DNA of 64,000 nt from Acidobacteriota bacterium (GTDB lineage Bacteria; Acidobacteriota; UBA6911): the NCBI GenBank assembly GCA_031271905.1, contig JAISUT010000054.1, positions 1 to 64,000 of the forward strand, given 5' to 3'. Position 1 is the stretch's first letter. Each line of letters starts with the position of its first letter. The notes below the pieces were generated by a model, which made no database searches, had not been told where the DNA came from, and saw nothing but the letters and a program-made list of their open reading frames with translations. The position numbers and the translations under genes were made by a program. Positions 25,911 to 34,195 of the stretch are shown here, piece after piece.

Positions 25911-28403
25911 CTACAATCCGGTCGCCACGCTCAGGCTGGCGGTCGGCAATCCGGCGGCGGACACCCGCAAGGTCATGGTTCCCGCCCGCTCCGCGCTTTG
26001 GAGGATCACCACCAGTCGTCCGCCGAACGCCGGCATAGACGGCTGGCTGAAAACCTCCAGCGACGTGGCGTCGCCGTTGCACGCCGCTTTGTAGCTTCCC
26101 TGCCCCGTCACCTGGAAATCCAGCCGGTGCGCGGCCGTCGGACAGAGGTTGCCGTCCTCGTCCACGATGCTCGCCGTCACGAAGGCGAGGTCGCGGCCGT
26201 CGGCGGCGATGCGCGACCGGTCGGCTTTCAGCTCGATGTGATGCGGCTTCCCGGCGGTGCGGACCTCCCGCTCGGCCACGGCTTTACCCGCCGCGTCGTA
26301 TGCCACGACCCGCAACGCGCCCGGCTGGTATCTCACGTCGTTCCAGCGCAGGCGGTAGCGGTCGATGCGCCCTTTGGGGTCTCGCCCCTTTCGCCCTTGG
26401 CTGACGCCGTTGACGAACAACTCCGCCGACGGATGGCTGGTATAGACGTAAACAGGGGTGACCTCCCCTTCGCGCCCCTCCCAGTTCCAGTGCGGCAGGA
26501 TGTGCAGCGTGGGCTCCTTTTCGTTCCAGCGGCTGCGGTAGAGGTAATAGCGGTCCTTGGGCAGCCCGGCGAGGTCGACGATGCCGAAATACGAGCTGCG
26601 CGACGGCCAGCTTCCATCGTAAGGCGTCGGTTCGCCCAAGTAGTCGAACCCCGTCCACACGAACTCCCCGATCACCCAGTCGTTGTCGTCGATCAGCTCC
26701 CATTGCTCTTCCGGGATGTTGCTCCACCAGCACGCCTCCAAGTCGTAGGAAGAGCTTTGGCGGTCGGGATACATCGCGTTCTTCTTCTCCTCCGCCGGGA
26801 ACTTGTACACGCCGCGCGAGCTGACCGTGGACGCCGTCTCCGCGCCCAGCAGGAAGCCCTGCGGCAGCGCGTCGTAAGCCATCTGGTATTTCCCCGTGCG
26901 GTAGTTCAGGCCGGGGATGTCCATCACCCCCATGAAGCCGCTCTTCAGGGCGTTGTCCACCTGGTCCATGCCCTGCGTCACCGGCCGCGTCGGATCCAGC
27001 CGGTGCACGAAGTCCTGCAACCGCTTCGCCAGGCGCGCGCCGTCGGGACTGCCCTGTTCGGGGACTTCGTTGCCGATGCTCCACATGACCACCGAAGGAT
27101 GGTTCTTGTGGCAATTCACCAAGTTGGCCAGGTCTTTTTCCGCCCACTCGGAGAAAAACCGGTTGTAGCCGTTTTTCACCTTCGGGACGCCCCACATGTC
27201 GAACGACTCCGCCATCACCAGGAAGCCCATCTCGTCGCACAGCTCCATCTGCCAAGTGGAAGGCATGTTGTGCGACGTGCGGATGGCGTCGCAGCCCATC
27301 TCTTTCAGGATGGCGAGCTGCCGCCGCAACGCCGCCTTGTTCAGCGCGGCGCCCAGCGGCCCCAAGTCGTGATGCAGGCAGACGCCCTTGAGTTTGCGGG
27401 TCTTGCCGTTGAGCTGGAAGCCGCGCGCCGCGTCCACCTTGACCGAGCGGATGCCGAAGCGGGTCAGCTCCTGGTCGGTGACCGCGCCGCCAGCCATGAC
27501 CGTGGTGCGCAGGAAATAGAGCGCGGGGCTCTCCGGCGACCACAGGCGCGGGTTTTTCACCTCCATCCGGCTGAACGCCGCGCCGTTGGAAAACGGCGTC
27601 GCTTCGGATCGGACGCCCGTGGGCCGGCCCGCCGCGTCGAGGATCTCGTAAACCACCCGCGTGTCCGAGGAGGAAAAGGAGGAGCCGTCGAGCTCGGTCT
27701 TCACATCGACTTGCGCCGATCGCTCCGACACTTCGGGCGTGGTGACGGTCGTCCCCCACGTCTTCACGGACGGCGATTGCGTCAGCGCCAGCGTCACCGG
27801 GCGGTACAGGCCCGCGCCGGGATACCAGCGCGAGCTTTCGCCCAGGTTCCGCAGACGGACGGCGACCACGTTCGCCCCCTTCCGGACGTAGGGGGTGATG
27901 TCCACGTTGAAGGCGGTGTAGCCGTTCGCCCAGCGGCCCGCCTCCTCGCCGTTGACGTAGACGACAGGCTCCGCCATCGCGCCGTCGAACCGCAGCTCGG
28001 CGCGCCGGTAGCCGTCGGGGATGTCCAGCCGGAGGCGGTACCAGCCGACGCCGATGTAGGGGAGCGCGCCCGTGCGCCCGGTGTGGGCGTAGGGGATCTT
28101 TTCGCCGTTCTGCTCGATGACGGTTTCCTGCAAGTCGATGCCCCGGTCGAACGGACCGCCTATCGCCCAGTCGTGCGGGACGCTCACCTCCTCCCACGCG
28201 GCGTCGTCGAACGCGGGGCGCGCGGCGTCGGGCGCTTCGCCTTTGAAAAACCTCCAGCCCTTTTCCAGCGGGACCTCCCGCCTCGCGGCGGCGTCGGCAG
28301 GCACGGCGGCGTTCCCGCGGGAAGGCTCGCCCTGCCGCGCCAAGGCGGGCAACAATCCGACAACGGCAAAGATGAGAAACGCTTTATATATGGTAGGTTT
28401 CAT
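25911..28403 (-). CDS. secreted glycoside hydrolase family 2, probable beta-galactosidase
   Basis: The 830-residue protein has a signal peptide (AFLIFAVVGLLPALA), then a GH2 sugar-binding domain (VGWYRLRLDIPDGYRRAELR), an Ig-like domain, and a TIM barrel. The acid/base Glu is E446 in WSIGNEVPEQG and the nucleophile is E522 in GAETASTVSSRG. DUF4982-like and invasin-like C-terminal domains follow (HPSAELFVNGVSQGRKGRD; ADGRDLAFVTASIVDEDGN). This domain set is typical of beta-galactosidases from polymer-degrading bacteria. It is the last gene of an operon with a symporter, galactokinase and a nucleotidyltransferase, which supports galactosides as substrate. Confidence 0.88.
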   Translation of the reverse strand: MKPTIYKAFLIFAVVGLLPALARQGEPSRGNAAVPADAAARREVPLEKGWRFFKGEAPDAARPAFDDAAWEEVSVPHDWAIGGPFDRGIDLQETVIEQNGEKIPYAHTGRTGALPYIGVGWYRLRLDIPDGYRRAELRFDGAMAEPVVYVNGEEAGRWANGYTAFNVDITPYVRKGANVVAVRLRNLGESSRWYPGAGLYRPVTLALTQSPSVKTWGTTVTTPEVSERSAQVDVKTELDGSSFSSSDTRVVYEILDAAGRPTGVRSEATPFSNGAAFSRMEVKNPRLWSPESPALYFLRTTVMAGGAVTDQELTRFGIRSVKVDAARGFQLNGKTRKLKGVCLHHDLGPLGAALNKAALRRQLAILKEMGCDAIRTSHNMPSTWQMELCDEMGFLVMAESFDMWGVPKVKNGYNRFFSEWAEKDLANLVNCHKNHPSVVMWSIGNEVPEQGSPDGARLAKRLQDFVHRLDPTRPVTQGMDQVDNALKSGFMGVMDIPGLNYRTGKYQMAYDALPQGFLLGAETASTVSSRGVYKFPAEEKKNAMYPDRQSSSYDLEACWWSNIPEEQWELIDDNDWVIGEFVWTGFDYLGEPTPYDGSWPSRSSYFGIVDLAGLPKDRYYLYRSRWNEKEPTLHILPHWNWEGREGEVTPVYVYTSHPSAELFVNGVSQGRKGRDPKGRIDRYRLRWNDVRYQPGALRVVAYDAAGKAVAEREVRTAGKPHHIELKADRSRIAADGRDLAFVTASIVDEDGNLCPTAAHRLDFQVTGQGSYKAACNGDATSLEVFSQPSMPAFGGRLVVILQSAERAGTMTLRVSAAGLPTASLSVATGL

Positions 28404-28424
28404 TTTGAATCCGCATCTAAAGGT

Positions 28425-29360
28425 TCAAGGTTCCCCCTGCCGCCACAGCGGTGTGGGGTAGACGCCGTCCCGGTGCAGGCGCGCGAGCGCATCCGCGACG
28501 GGCTGACGGTCTTCGCGATAGGTCATGCCGAGCCACGAGTCGCCGCTTTCCAGCACCTCCACTTCCGCTTCCCCGCGCGCGAGCATCGCGCCGATGGCCG
28601 TGGGGAGCGGATACTCGCATTTCAGCGGATCGTCGCGCAACCCCGCGTCGAGGAAAAGCCGGAAAACGCGCCGCGCCGCCGCGAAAAAGCGCCGATCCAA
28701 GCCCCAGAAGTTCATCGAGACCAGCGTCCCGGCGGGAACCGGCGTCCAACGCGCGCCGCCGTCGTCCGTCCAGCGCGCGCCGCCGGGGCCGCGCTCGACG
28801 TCCGACCGCTCGGCGATCTCTGTGAGGAACCCGTCCCGCGCCGCGCAGATGCCGCGCGTCACCGCGCCCGTCTCCGGCAGGGTGTTCTCAACGCGGTAGC
28901 CGACCATGGCGAACCGGGCCTTCCCCGCTTCCGGCCGGGGCTTCATGAACCAGTCGTAGAGCGTCCTATAGCCCGACGGCCCGTAGTAGTCGTCCGCGTT
29001 GACGACGGCGAAGGGGCCGCGCACCGCCTCCTCCGCGCAAAGCAGGGCGTGGACGGCGCCCCACGGTTTGGCGCGCCCCTCCGGCACCGCGCATCCGTCC
29101 GGCAGACGGTCCAATTCCTGATAGGCGCAGGTCAGCCGCACGTGACGGGAGACGCGGTCGCCGATGACCGCCATGAAATCGTCGTGCATGGCGCGGGTGA
29201 TGATGCACACGACCTCCTCGAACCCGGCCTGGACGGCGTCGTAGATCGAATAGTCGATGAGCAGTTCGCCCCCCGCGCCGACGGGATCGATCTGTTTCAG
29301 CCCGCCGTAACGGCTCCCCAAGCCGGCCGCCAGAATGACCAGAACCGGTTTCTCCCCCAT
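28425..29360 (-). CDS. sugar-1-phosphate nucleotidyltransferase
   Basis: This 311-residue protein begins VLVILAAGLGSRYGGLKQID, the nucleotide-binding loop of NTP transferases, and has VVNADDYYGPSGYRTLYDWF with the metal-binding Asp. Family members join NTP and sugar-1-phosphate to make nucleotide sugars. It lies 21 bases from the GH2 gene and 96 bases downstream of galactokinase. No galT is present, so it may handle the galactose-1-phosphate made by that kinase. That substrate is inference; glucose-1-phosphate or GlcNAc-1-phosphate are alternatives. Confidence 0.8.
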   Translation of the reverse strand: MGEKPVLVILAAGLGSRYGGLKQIDPVGAGGELLIDYSIYDAVQAGFEEVVCIITRAMHDDFMAVIGDRVSRHVRLTCAYQELDRLPDGCAVPEGRAKPWGAVHALLCAEEAVRGPFAVVNADDYYGPSGYRTLYDWFMKPRPEAGKARFAMVGYRVENTLPETGAVTRGICAARDGFLTEIAERSDVERGPGGARWTDDGGARWTPVPAGTLVSMNFWGLDRRFFAAARRVFRLFLDAGLRDDPLKCEYPLPTAIGAMLARGEAEVEVLESGDSWLGMTYREDRQPVADALARLHRDGVYPTPLWRQGEP

Positions 29361-29456
29361 CGTCGGTCTCTCCTTTCGGGAACCTTTTCCGTTAAACCAT
29401 CCTGCTTGCGCAAATCGCGGCGACGCCGCACTTGGCGTCCCTGCACCCCTACGCCT

Positions 29457-30743
29457 CTACGCCGCGTCGGGCCGAATATCCAGCCGGACTGCGCCGCGCT
29501 CGCGGAGGCGCAGCTCGCGGCAGGCGTCCGCGCCGAAGAGGCCGCTCATCGCGGAACGGTATTCCTCGAAAAGGCCGTCCGGCACGAACGCCTGGACCGT
29601 GCCGGCGAAGCCGCCCCCCTGCAACCGGCAGGCGCCTCGATCTCCCAGCACCGCCCCGGACAGCGCGAGCGCCAGCGGAATCCCCTGCTCCCCCGGCTTT
29701 TTCAGCGAGTAGGCGTTCTGGTTGAACTCGACCGACGAATGGCCGCACTCGGCGATGAGGGCGAGGAAACGCGGCATGTCGCCGCCTCGCGCGGCGGCGA
29801 CGGCTTCGCGGACGCGGCGGCACTCCTCGAAAAAATGCAGGGCGCGGACTGTCGCGCGATCCCCCGCCGCACGGCGCACGGCGGCGAGCTCCCCCCGGAA
29901 CCGGCCGTAAGGGACTTCGCGCAGGCAGGACTGCCCGAAAAAGGCGGCGACCGACTCCATTTCGCGGCGGATGGCGGCGTAGTCGTCGGTGAGGCCGGAG
30001 TGGTCGCCCCCCGTGTCGGTCACCACGAGGTGCAGGCCGTGGGCGCGCAGGTCGAGCGGGACGCGGGCCAGCACGGGCGCGGAGGGGTCATGCAGGTCGA
30101 TCGCCACCACGCCGCCGACGGCGCAGGCGAGCTGGTCCATCACGCCGCAGGGCTTGCCGAAAAAGACGTTCTCGGCCCGCTGCCCCATCAGCGCCAGCGT
30201 CGGCGCGTCGAAGCGCCCGCCGTTGTACTCGCCGTCCAATATCGCGCCGACGCAGACCTCGAACGCGGCGGAACTCGACAGGCCGCTGCCTTTCAGCACG
30301 TCCGACGCCATGCAGACGTCGAGGCCGCCGACCTGGCCGCCGCGCTCCCGTATCGCCGCCGCGACGCCCCGGACCAGCGCGGCAGACCGCCCCGCCTCGC
30401 CGGGGTCGGGTTCGAGCCGCTCAAGATCGACGGCGATCTCGTCGCCGAACCCACGCGAGCGCAGGCGTATGACGCGGCCGTCGTTCCTTGCCGCCACCGC
30501 CAAGACGTCCTGGCTGATCGCCGCCGCGAGCACGACGCCGTTGTTATGGTCGGTGTGGTTGCCGCAAAGCTCCACGCGCCCCGGCGCGGAGTAGACGGCG
30601 GGGCGCGCCTTGCCGCCATACGCCTCCTCGAACTCCCGCAACAAGGAGGAAAGACGCTCCCGCTGGCGCGCCAGCACCGCTTCGTCCGCGCCGTACAAGG
30701 CGGCGAGCGCATCGTCGCATGGGCTTCCCGGTTCGCGCATCAC
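29457..30743 (-). CDS. galK: galactokinase (GHMP kinase)
   Basis: The protein is 428 residues. The galactokinase signature is near residue 50 (VYSAPGRVELCGNHTDHNNG), the GHMP ATP-binding motif is LKGSGLSSSAAFEVCVGAIL, and the C-terminal GHMP motif is CRLQGGGFAGTVQAFVP. It phosphorylates galactose at C1 in the cytoplasm. It starts 14 bases after the SSS symporter, so import and phosphorylation are coupled in one operon. A 76-base copy of its 5' end occurs at 34059-34134. Confidence 0.93.
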   Translation of the reverse strand: MMREPGSPCDDALAALYGADEAVLARQRERLSSLLREFEEAYGGKARPAVYSAPGRVELCGNHTDHNNGVVLAAAISQDVLAVAARNDGRVIRLRSRGFGDEIAVDLERLEPDPGEAGRSAALVRGVAAAIRERGGQVGGLDVCMASDVLKGSGLSSSAAFEVCVGAILDGEYNGGRFDAPTLALMGQRAENVFFGKPCGVMDQLACAVGGVVAIDLHDPSAPVLARVPLDLRAHGLHLVVTDTGGDHSGLTDDYAAIRREMESVAAFFGQSCLREVPYGRFRGELAAVRRAAGDRATVRALHFFEECRRVREAVAAARGGDMPRFLALIAECGHSSVEFNQNAYSLKKPGEQGIPLALALSGAVLGDRGACRLQGGGFAGTVQAFVPDGLFEEYRSAMSGLFGADACRELRLRERGAVRLDIRPDAA

Positions 30744-30757
30744 ACTCCCTCCCCGCG

Positions 30758-32392
30758 CTACTTCGCGACGCCCAACGGCGACAAGACCACATAGATGGCG
30801 ATGACGGCGAATATGATCAGCCCGCTCAGTATGTAGACGCCGCGCCAGGGCGTGGTATCGACGACCTTGCGGTCCACGCCGTCGGCGTATTCATGCCGCG
30901 CAGGGCGCAGCTTCCCCATGAGCAGCATGAACCCTCCGCAGAGGACGAACAATATGGCGAGGATGTGCAGGAAATGCAGGTTCATGGCGTCCATCCGCGC
31001 CGAGAACACCGTCTGCGTCAACCCGTAGACCGCCAGGAAAAACCCCAGCGCGACCTTGGCCGACCAGGCGGGCGCGGTCTTGTTGAACATGCCGACCAGG
31101 ATCAAGGTGAATATCGGCACGTTGTACAGCCCGTTCGCCGTTTGCAAGTATTGGAACAGCCCCTGCGGCGCCTTGGCGATCATGGGGGCGATGAACATCG
31201 AGAACACCGCCAGCACGATCGCGACGACCTTGCCCTTGGACACCATGCCCTTTTCCGAGACGCCCGGGTTGATGTACGGCTTGTAGATGTTCATCATGAA
31301 CAAGGTCGAAGTGGAGTTGAGCGCGGCGTTGAACGAGCTTAGGATCGCGCCGAACAGCACCGCCGCGAAAAACCCGACCAGGAACTGCGGCATCACCGCC
31401 TTCACGATCTCCGGATAGGCCAAGTCCTGGTTGGCGAGCCCGCCGCTGAACATGCTGAAGGCGATGATGCCCGGCAGGATCAGGAACACCGGCCCGAACA
31501 GCTTCATGACCGCCGTGAGCAGTATCCCCTTCTGCCCCTCCTTCAGGTTCTTGGCGGCCAGCGCGCGCTGGATGATGACCTGGTTGGTCCCCCAGTAGAA
31601 GAGGTTGACCAGGAACATGCCGGTGAACATGGTCGCGAACGGCACGGGGTCGGTCGTCCGGCCGATGGCGTTGAACTTCTCCGGATGCTGCCGCACCAGC
31701 TCGACGAACCCCGTGACGACGTTGCCGTGGCCGAGGGCGTAGAGGCCGAAGATCGGAACCATCAGGCCGCCGACCAGCAGCCCGACGCCGTTCACGGTGT
31801 CGGCCCAGGCCATGATGCGCAGGCCGCCGCAGACGGTGTAGACGCAGCCCAACAGGCCGATGGCGAAAACCACCGTCCATATCGTGGACATGTAGGACAT
31901 GCCGGACTTGCCCACCAGGTCGAGGATCCCGCCCAGCCCCACGGCGCCGGAATACAGCACGATCGGGCACAGGATGAAGACGTAGCCGAGGAGGAACAAG
32001 CCGTTGACCAGGAGCTTGGTGACGCCGTCGTAGCGCTCGCCGACGAACTCCGGTATCGTAGTGTAGCCCTTGCGCAAGTAGCGGGGGAGGAAGTACAGGG
32101 CGACGATGATCAGCGCCAGCGACGCCCCCACCTCCCATCCCATGACGGACATGTTGAAGGCGAACCCCTGCCCGTTCAAGCCCACCATCTGCTCGGTCGA
32201 GAGGTTGGTGAGCATCATGGACGCGGCGATGACCCAGCCCGTGAGCCCCCGCCCGGCGAGGAAGTAGCCGTCGTCCCGCGCGTCGCGCAATTTCCTCGAT
32301 TTCAGATAGGAGACGACCAACACCAGAAGAGTGAACGCCAGAAAAGAGCCTATCGTCAGTAACACGCCATCCTCCTCCCTTTCGGTAGCCAA
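30758..32392 (-). CDS. sodium:solute symporter (SSS family), probable galactose/glucose type
   Basis: This protein of 544 residues has about 14 hydrophobic segments and SSS motifs: AGRGLTGWVIAASMMLTNLS followed by TEQMVGLNGQGF, and GAILSSFNAALNSTSTLFMM in the sodium-binding helix region. These resemble SglT/vSGLT. It is the first gene of the operon symporter-galK-nucleotidyltransferase-GH2. Galactose is the likely substrate from context. Immediately upstream is an A+T-rich stretch with TATATA-like sequence, but no promoter could be fixed. Confidence 0.88.
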   Translation of the reverse strand: MATEREEDGVLLTIGSFLAFTLLVLVVSYLKSRKLRDARDDGYFLAGRGLTGWVIAASMMLTNLSTEQMVGLNGQGFAFNMSVMGWEVGASLALIIVALYFLPRYLRKGYTTIPEFVGERYDGVTKLLVNGLFLLGYVFILCPIVLYSGAVGLGGILDLVGKSGMSYMSTIWTVVFAIGLLGCVYTVCGGLRIMAWADTVNGVGLLVGGLMVPIFGLYALGHGNVVTGFVELVRQHPEKFNAIGRTTDPVPFATMFTGMFLVNLFYWGTNQVIIQRALAAKNLKEGQKGILLTAVMKLFGPVFLILPGIIAFSMFSGGLANQDLAYPEIVKAVMPQFLVGFFAAVLFGAILSSFNAALNSTSTLFMMNIYKPYINPGVSEKGMVSKGKVVAIVLAVFSMFIAPMIAKAPQGLFQYLQTANGLYNVPIFTLILVGMFNKTAPAWSAKVALGFFLAVYGLTQTVFSARMDAMNLHFLHILAILFVLCGGFMLLMGKLRPARHEYADGVDRKVVDTTPWRGVYILSGLIIFAVIAIYVVLSPLGVAK

Positions 32393-32540
32393 GCGCGGCG
32401 CTCCCGTCGGAATCGCCGCCGCGCATTATCCTACGGCAGACGCGGGGGGATCCGCCATGAAAAAATGGCGAGAGAGAGTTGTCTTTTTATATAGATAGAG
32501 TCGGTCTACAAACCATCAAATTTTCAATCACCGGCCGACA

Positions 32541-32628
32541 AACCGCCGTTTGTGTCGCACGGGCGCATGGCGGCGCGTCTGCCGCGTTGCCGCTTGGGCG
32601 GGCTTCCTCGACGCGCGTGGGCGCGCCT
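32541..32628 (+). repeat. dispersed hairpin repeat, left half only
   Basis: These 88 bases match 25618-25704 at about 90% identity, including the AACCGCCGTTT core, CGCACGGGCGCA and CCGCTTGGGCGGGCTTCCTC. The right half of the other copy is missing here, and unrelated A+T-richer sequence follows at 32629. The element lies in the 350-base gap between the symporter operon and the ATPase at 32742. No gene is seen in the gap. Confidence 0.7.
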
Positions 32629-32741
32629 ATGCTTGTGTCCAATAGCATTTTATTCTGCTGTGAAATACCTGATCGGTGCCAACCGTGTGTCGATCTCATG
32701 CAATCATTGATTCTTTTTGATGCAGGGGAGTTCAACCTTTT

Positions 32742-33971
32742 TTATAGCAATCGTGCCGGAACTATCCAATCGTTTCCGTTTAGCGGAAGCAACTCACGCG
32801 CCATACACACAACCGCGCCGCTGCCGCGTGTTTTGCCGGGTATCCGTTCCAAGCATTTGAACGCTTTGACCATAGACTTGTCCGGGTCGGCGGTGGACTT
32901 TATCTCAACGGGATAGATAACTCCGCCGTCTTCTATGATGAGGTCGATTTCGTTCTTATCGGTGTCGCGGTAATAGCACAGATGCGGGTTCGCGATGCCG
33001 TCGTTGTAGTAACTCTTGACAATTTCCCCGATGACGAACGTTTCAAAGATGTGTCCCCATCGTGCGCCGCTCACCAGCTGCTGCGGAGTATTCCACCCCG
33101 ACAGCCAACACGCAAACCCTGTGTCGAGGAAGTACAATTTGGACGTTTTGACCATTCGTTTCAGCGTGTTGTTGAAGTATGGCTCAAGCAGATAGACGAG
33201 TCCGCTTGATTCCAACACCGACAGCCACGATTTACAGGTCTTCACGTCCTTGCCGCACACTTCGGCAAGCGTTGTGTAGTTCAGCATCTCGCCCGACAGC
33301 GCCGCAACGGCGCGGACAAAGCGAATGAATGCCGCTTCGTCCTGCACTTTCAGCAGGTCGCGCACATCGCGCTCAATGTAGGTCTGGAAGTACGACGAGT
33401 AGAAGTCACGCCAGTCGTCCAAGTCGCTCGGAGTCTTGTATAGTTCTGGGAAGAAGCCCTTGTGTATGCGCCCAACGATAGTGTCGAAGTTAAACTGCGG
33501 CGCGGAGGAGCGCATGGACTCTAAGAACTCCGGCGTCGGTACAAATGATTTGCGAATGGCAACGCCGTCCAACTCACGCATAGATAGCCCGAGCATTTTT
33601 GCTACCCCAGCGCGTCCCGCGAGACTGTCGCTGACATTCTTCATCAGCGTGAAACTCTGTGAGCCGGTCAGATAAATCAGCCCGGTTTGCTCGCTTTCGT
33701 CCGCAAGTAGTTTGACATAATCAAACAGTGCGCCCGCACGTTGTATTTCGTCCACAATCAGCGGCGGTTTGTGCAACGCAAAGAACGCAGACGGCGAACC
33801 CCGCGACGATTCCCACACCAGCGGATCGGTCATCGTGACGTAAGACAAGTCTCCGCTCTGCTTGCGGAGCATTGTTGTCTTTCCGACCTGTCGCGCTCCG
33901 GTCAGCACAATCACGGGCTTGCGCTTAGCCATTCTATCGATAACACTCTCAAGATGGCGCGTGTAGTACAT
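32742..33971 (-). CDS. AAA (AAA_14)/DUF4143 family ATPase, intact
   Basis: The 409-residue product has Walker A VIVLTGARQVGKTTMLRK, Walker B PPLIVDEIQRAG, sensor IYLTGSQSFTL, and the DUF4143 domain from SSYFQTYIERDVRDLL onward. The C-terminal PD-(D/E)XK-like motif NEIDLIIEDGGVIYPVEIKS is complete. The start at 33971 follows GGAGG. Base composition is clearly richer in A+T than the neighbours, a sign of recent transfer. A sigma70 promoter with a palindrome over the -10 lies upstream. The family is widespread as solitary accessory genes, and its role is not established. Confidence 0.85.
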   Translation of the reverse strand: MYYTRHLESVIDRMAKRKPVIVLTGARQVGKTTMLRKQSGDLSYVTMTDPLVWESSRGSPSAFFALHKPPLIVDEIQRAGALFDYVKLLADESEQTGLIYLTGSQSFTLMKNVSDSLAGRAGVAKMLGLSMRELDGVAIRKSFVPTPEFLESMRSSAPQFNFDTIVGRIHKGFFPELYKTPSDLDDWRDFYSSYFQTYIERDVRDLLKVQDEAAFIRFVRAVAALSGEMLNYTTLAEVCGKDVKTCKSWLSVLESSGLVYLLEPYFNNTLKRMVKTSKLYFLDTGFACWLSGWNTPQQLVSGARWGHIFETFVIGEIVKSYYNDGIANPHLCYYRDTDKNEIDLIIEDGGVIYPVEIKSTADPDKSMVKAFKCLERIPGKTRGSGAVVCMARELLPLNGNDWIVPARLL

Positions 33972-33982
33972 AGCACAACCTC

Positions 33983-34034
33983 CGTTAGATTTGGAATGTA
34001 GTTCCATTATTAACGATACAGAGAGGGGTGTCAA
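33983..34034 (-). promoter_or_regulatory. sigma70 promoter with palindrome over the -10 (AAA/DUF4143 gene)
   Basis: On the minus strand there is TTGACA (34029-34034), 17 bases, then AATAAT (34006-34011). An imperfect 33-base palindrome (33983-34015) covers the -10. Its outer arms are CGTTA/TAACG and its inner arms TGGAA/TTCCA, with 10 of 14 positions paired. Such a position suits a repressor site, possibly autoregulatory. Confidence 0.6.
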
Positions 34035-34058
34035 GAGGGAAATTTACAAAGAATCATT

Positions 34059-34134
34059 TCCCGCTGGCGCGCCAGCACCGCTTCGTCCGCGCCGTACAGG
34101 GCGGCGAGCGCGTCGTCGCATGGGCTTCCCGGTT
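34059..34134 (-). pseudogene. stray copy of the galK 5' coding end
   Basis: This 76-base stretch matches 30658-30733, which encodes about residues 4-29 of galactokinase, at 74 of 76 bases. It has no start codon context of its own and ends abruptly on both sides. It lies between the two divergent DUF4143 ATPases. It looks like the footprint of a duplication that accompanied insertion of the accessory genes. Confidence 0.8.
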
Positions 34135-34151
34135 TCCGCCCATTTTCGGAC

Positions 34152-34187
34152 ATTCGGTCTTGCGTCAAGACCGAATTTATGTATAAT
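34152..34187 (+). promoter_or_regulatory. palindromic operator and sigma70 promoter of the second AAA/DUF4143 gene
   Basis: ATTCGGTCTTG at 34152-34162 and its exact complement at 34166-34176 are separated by CGT. A TATAAT lies at 34182-34187, and TTGCGT at 34160-34165 inside the palindrome is spaced 16 bases from it as a -35. The ATG at 34196 is only 8 bases past the -10, so the message would be leaderless or nearly so. A further half-site, GACCGAAT, lies just inside the gene at 34202-34209. Confidence 0.65.
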
Positions 34188-34195
34188 CAGTCTTC

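Noticed and set aside
24540-30794. Open frame of 2084 codons on the plus strand
   Set aside because: It runs antisense to flagellin, the GH2 enzyme, the nucleotidyltransferase and galactokinase. Its composition is Arg/Val/Ala-rich without any domain, so it reflects codon bias at high G+C.
32452-32469. Terminator CGCCAT-GAAAAA-ATGGCG upstream of the symporter operon
   Set aside because: The six-base stem without a clear T tract is too weak to support, and its position before the symporter start is ambiguous.
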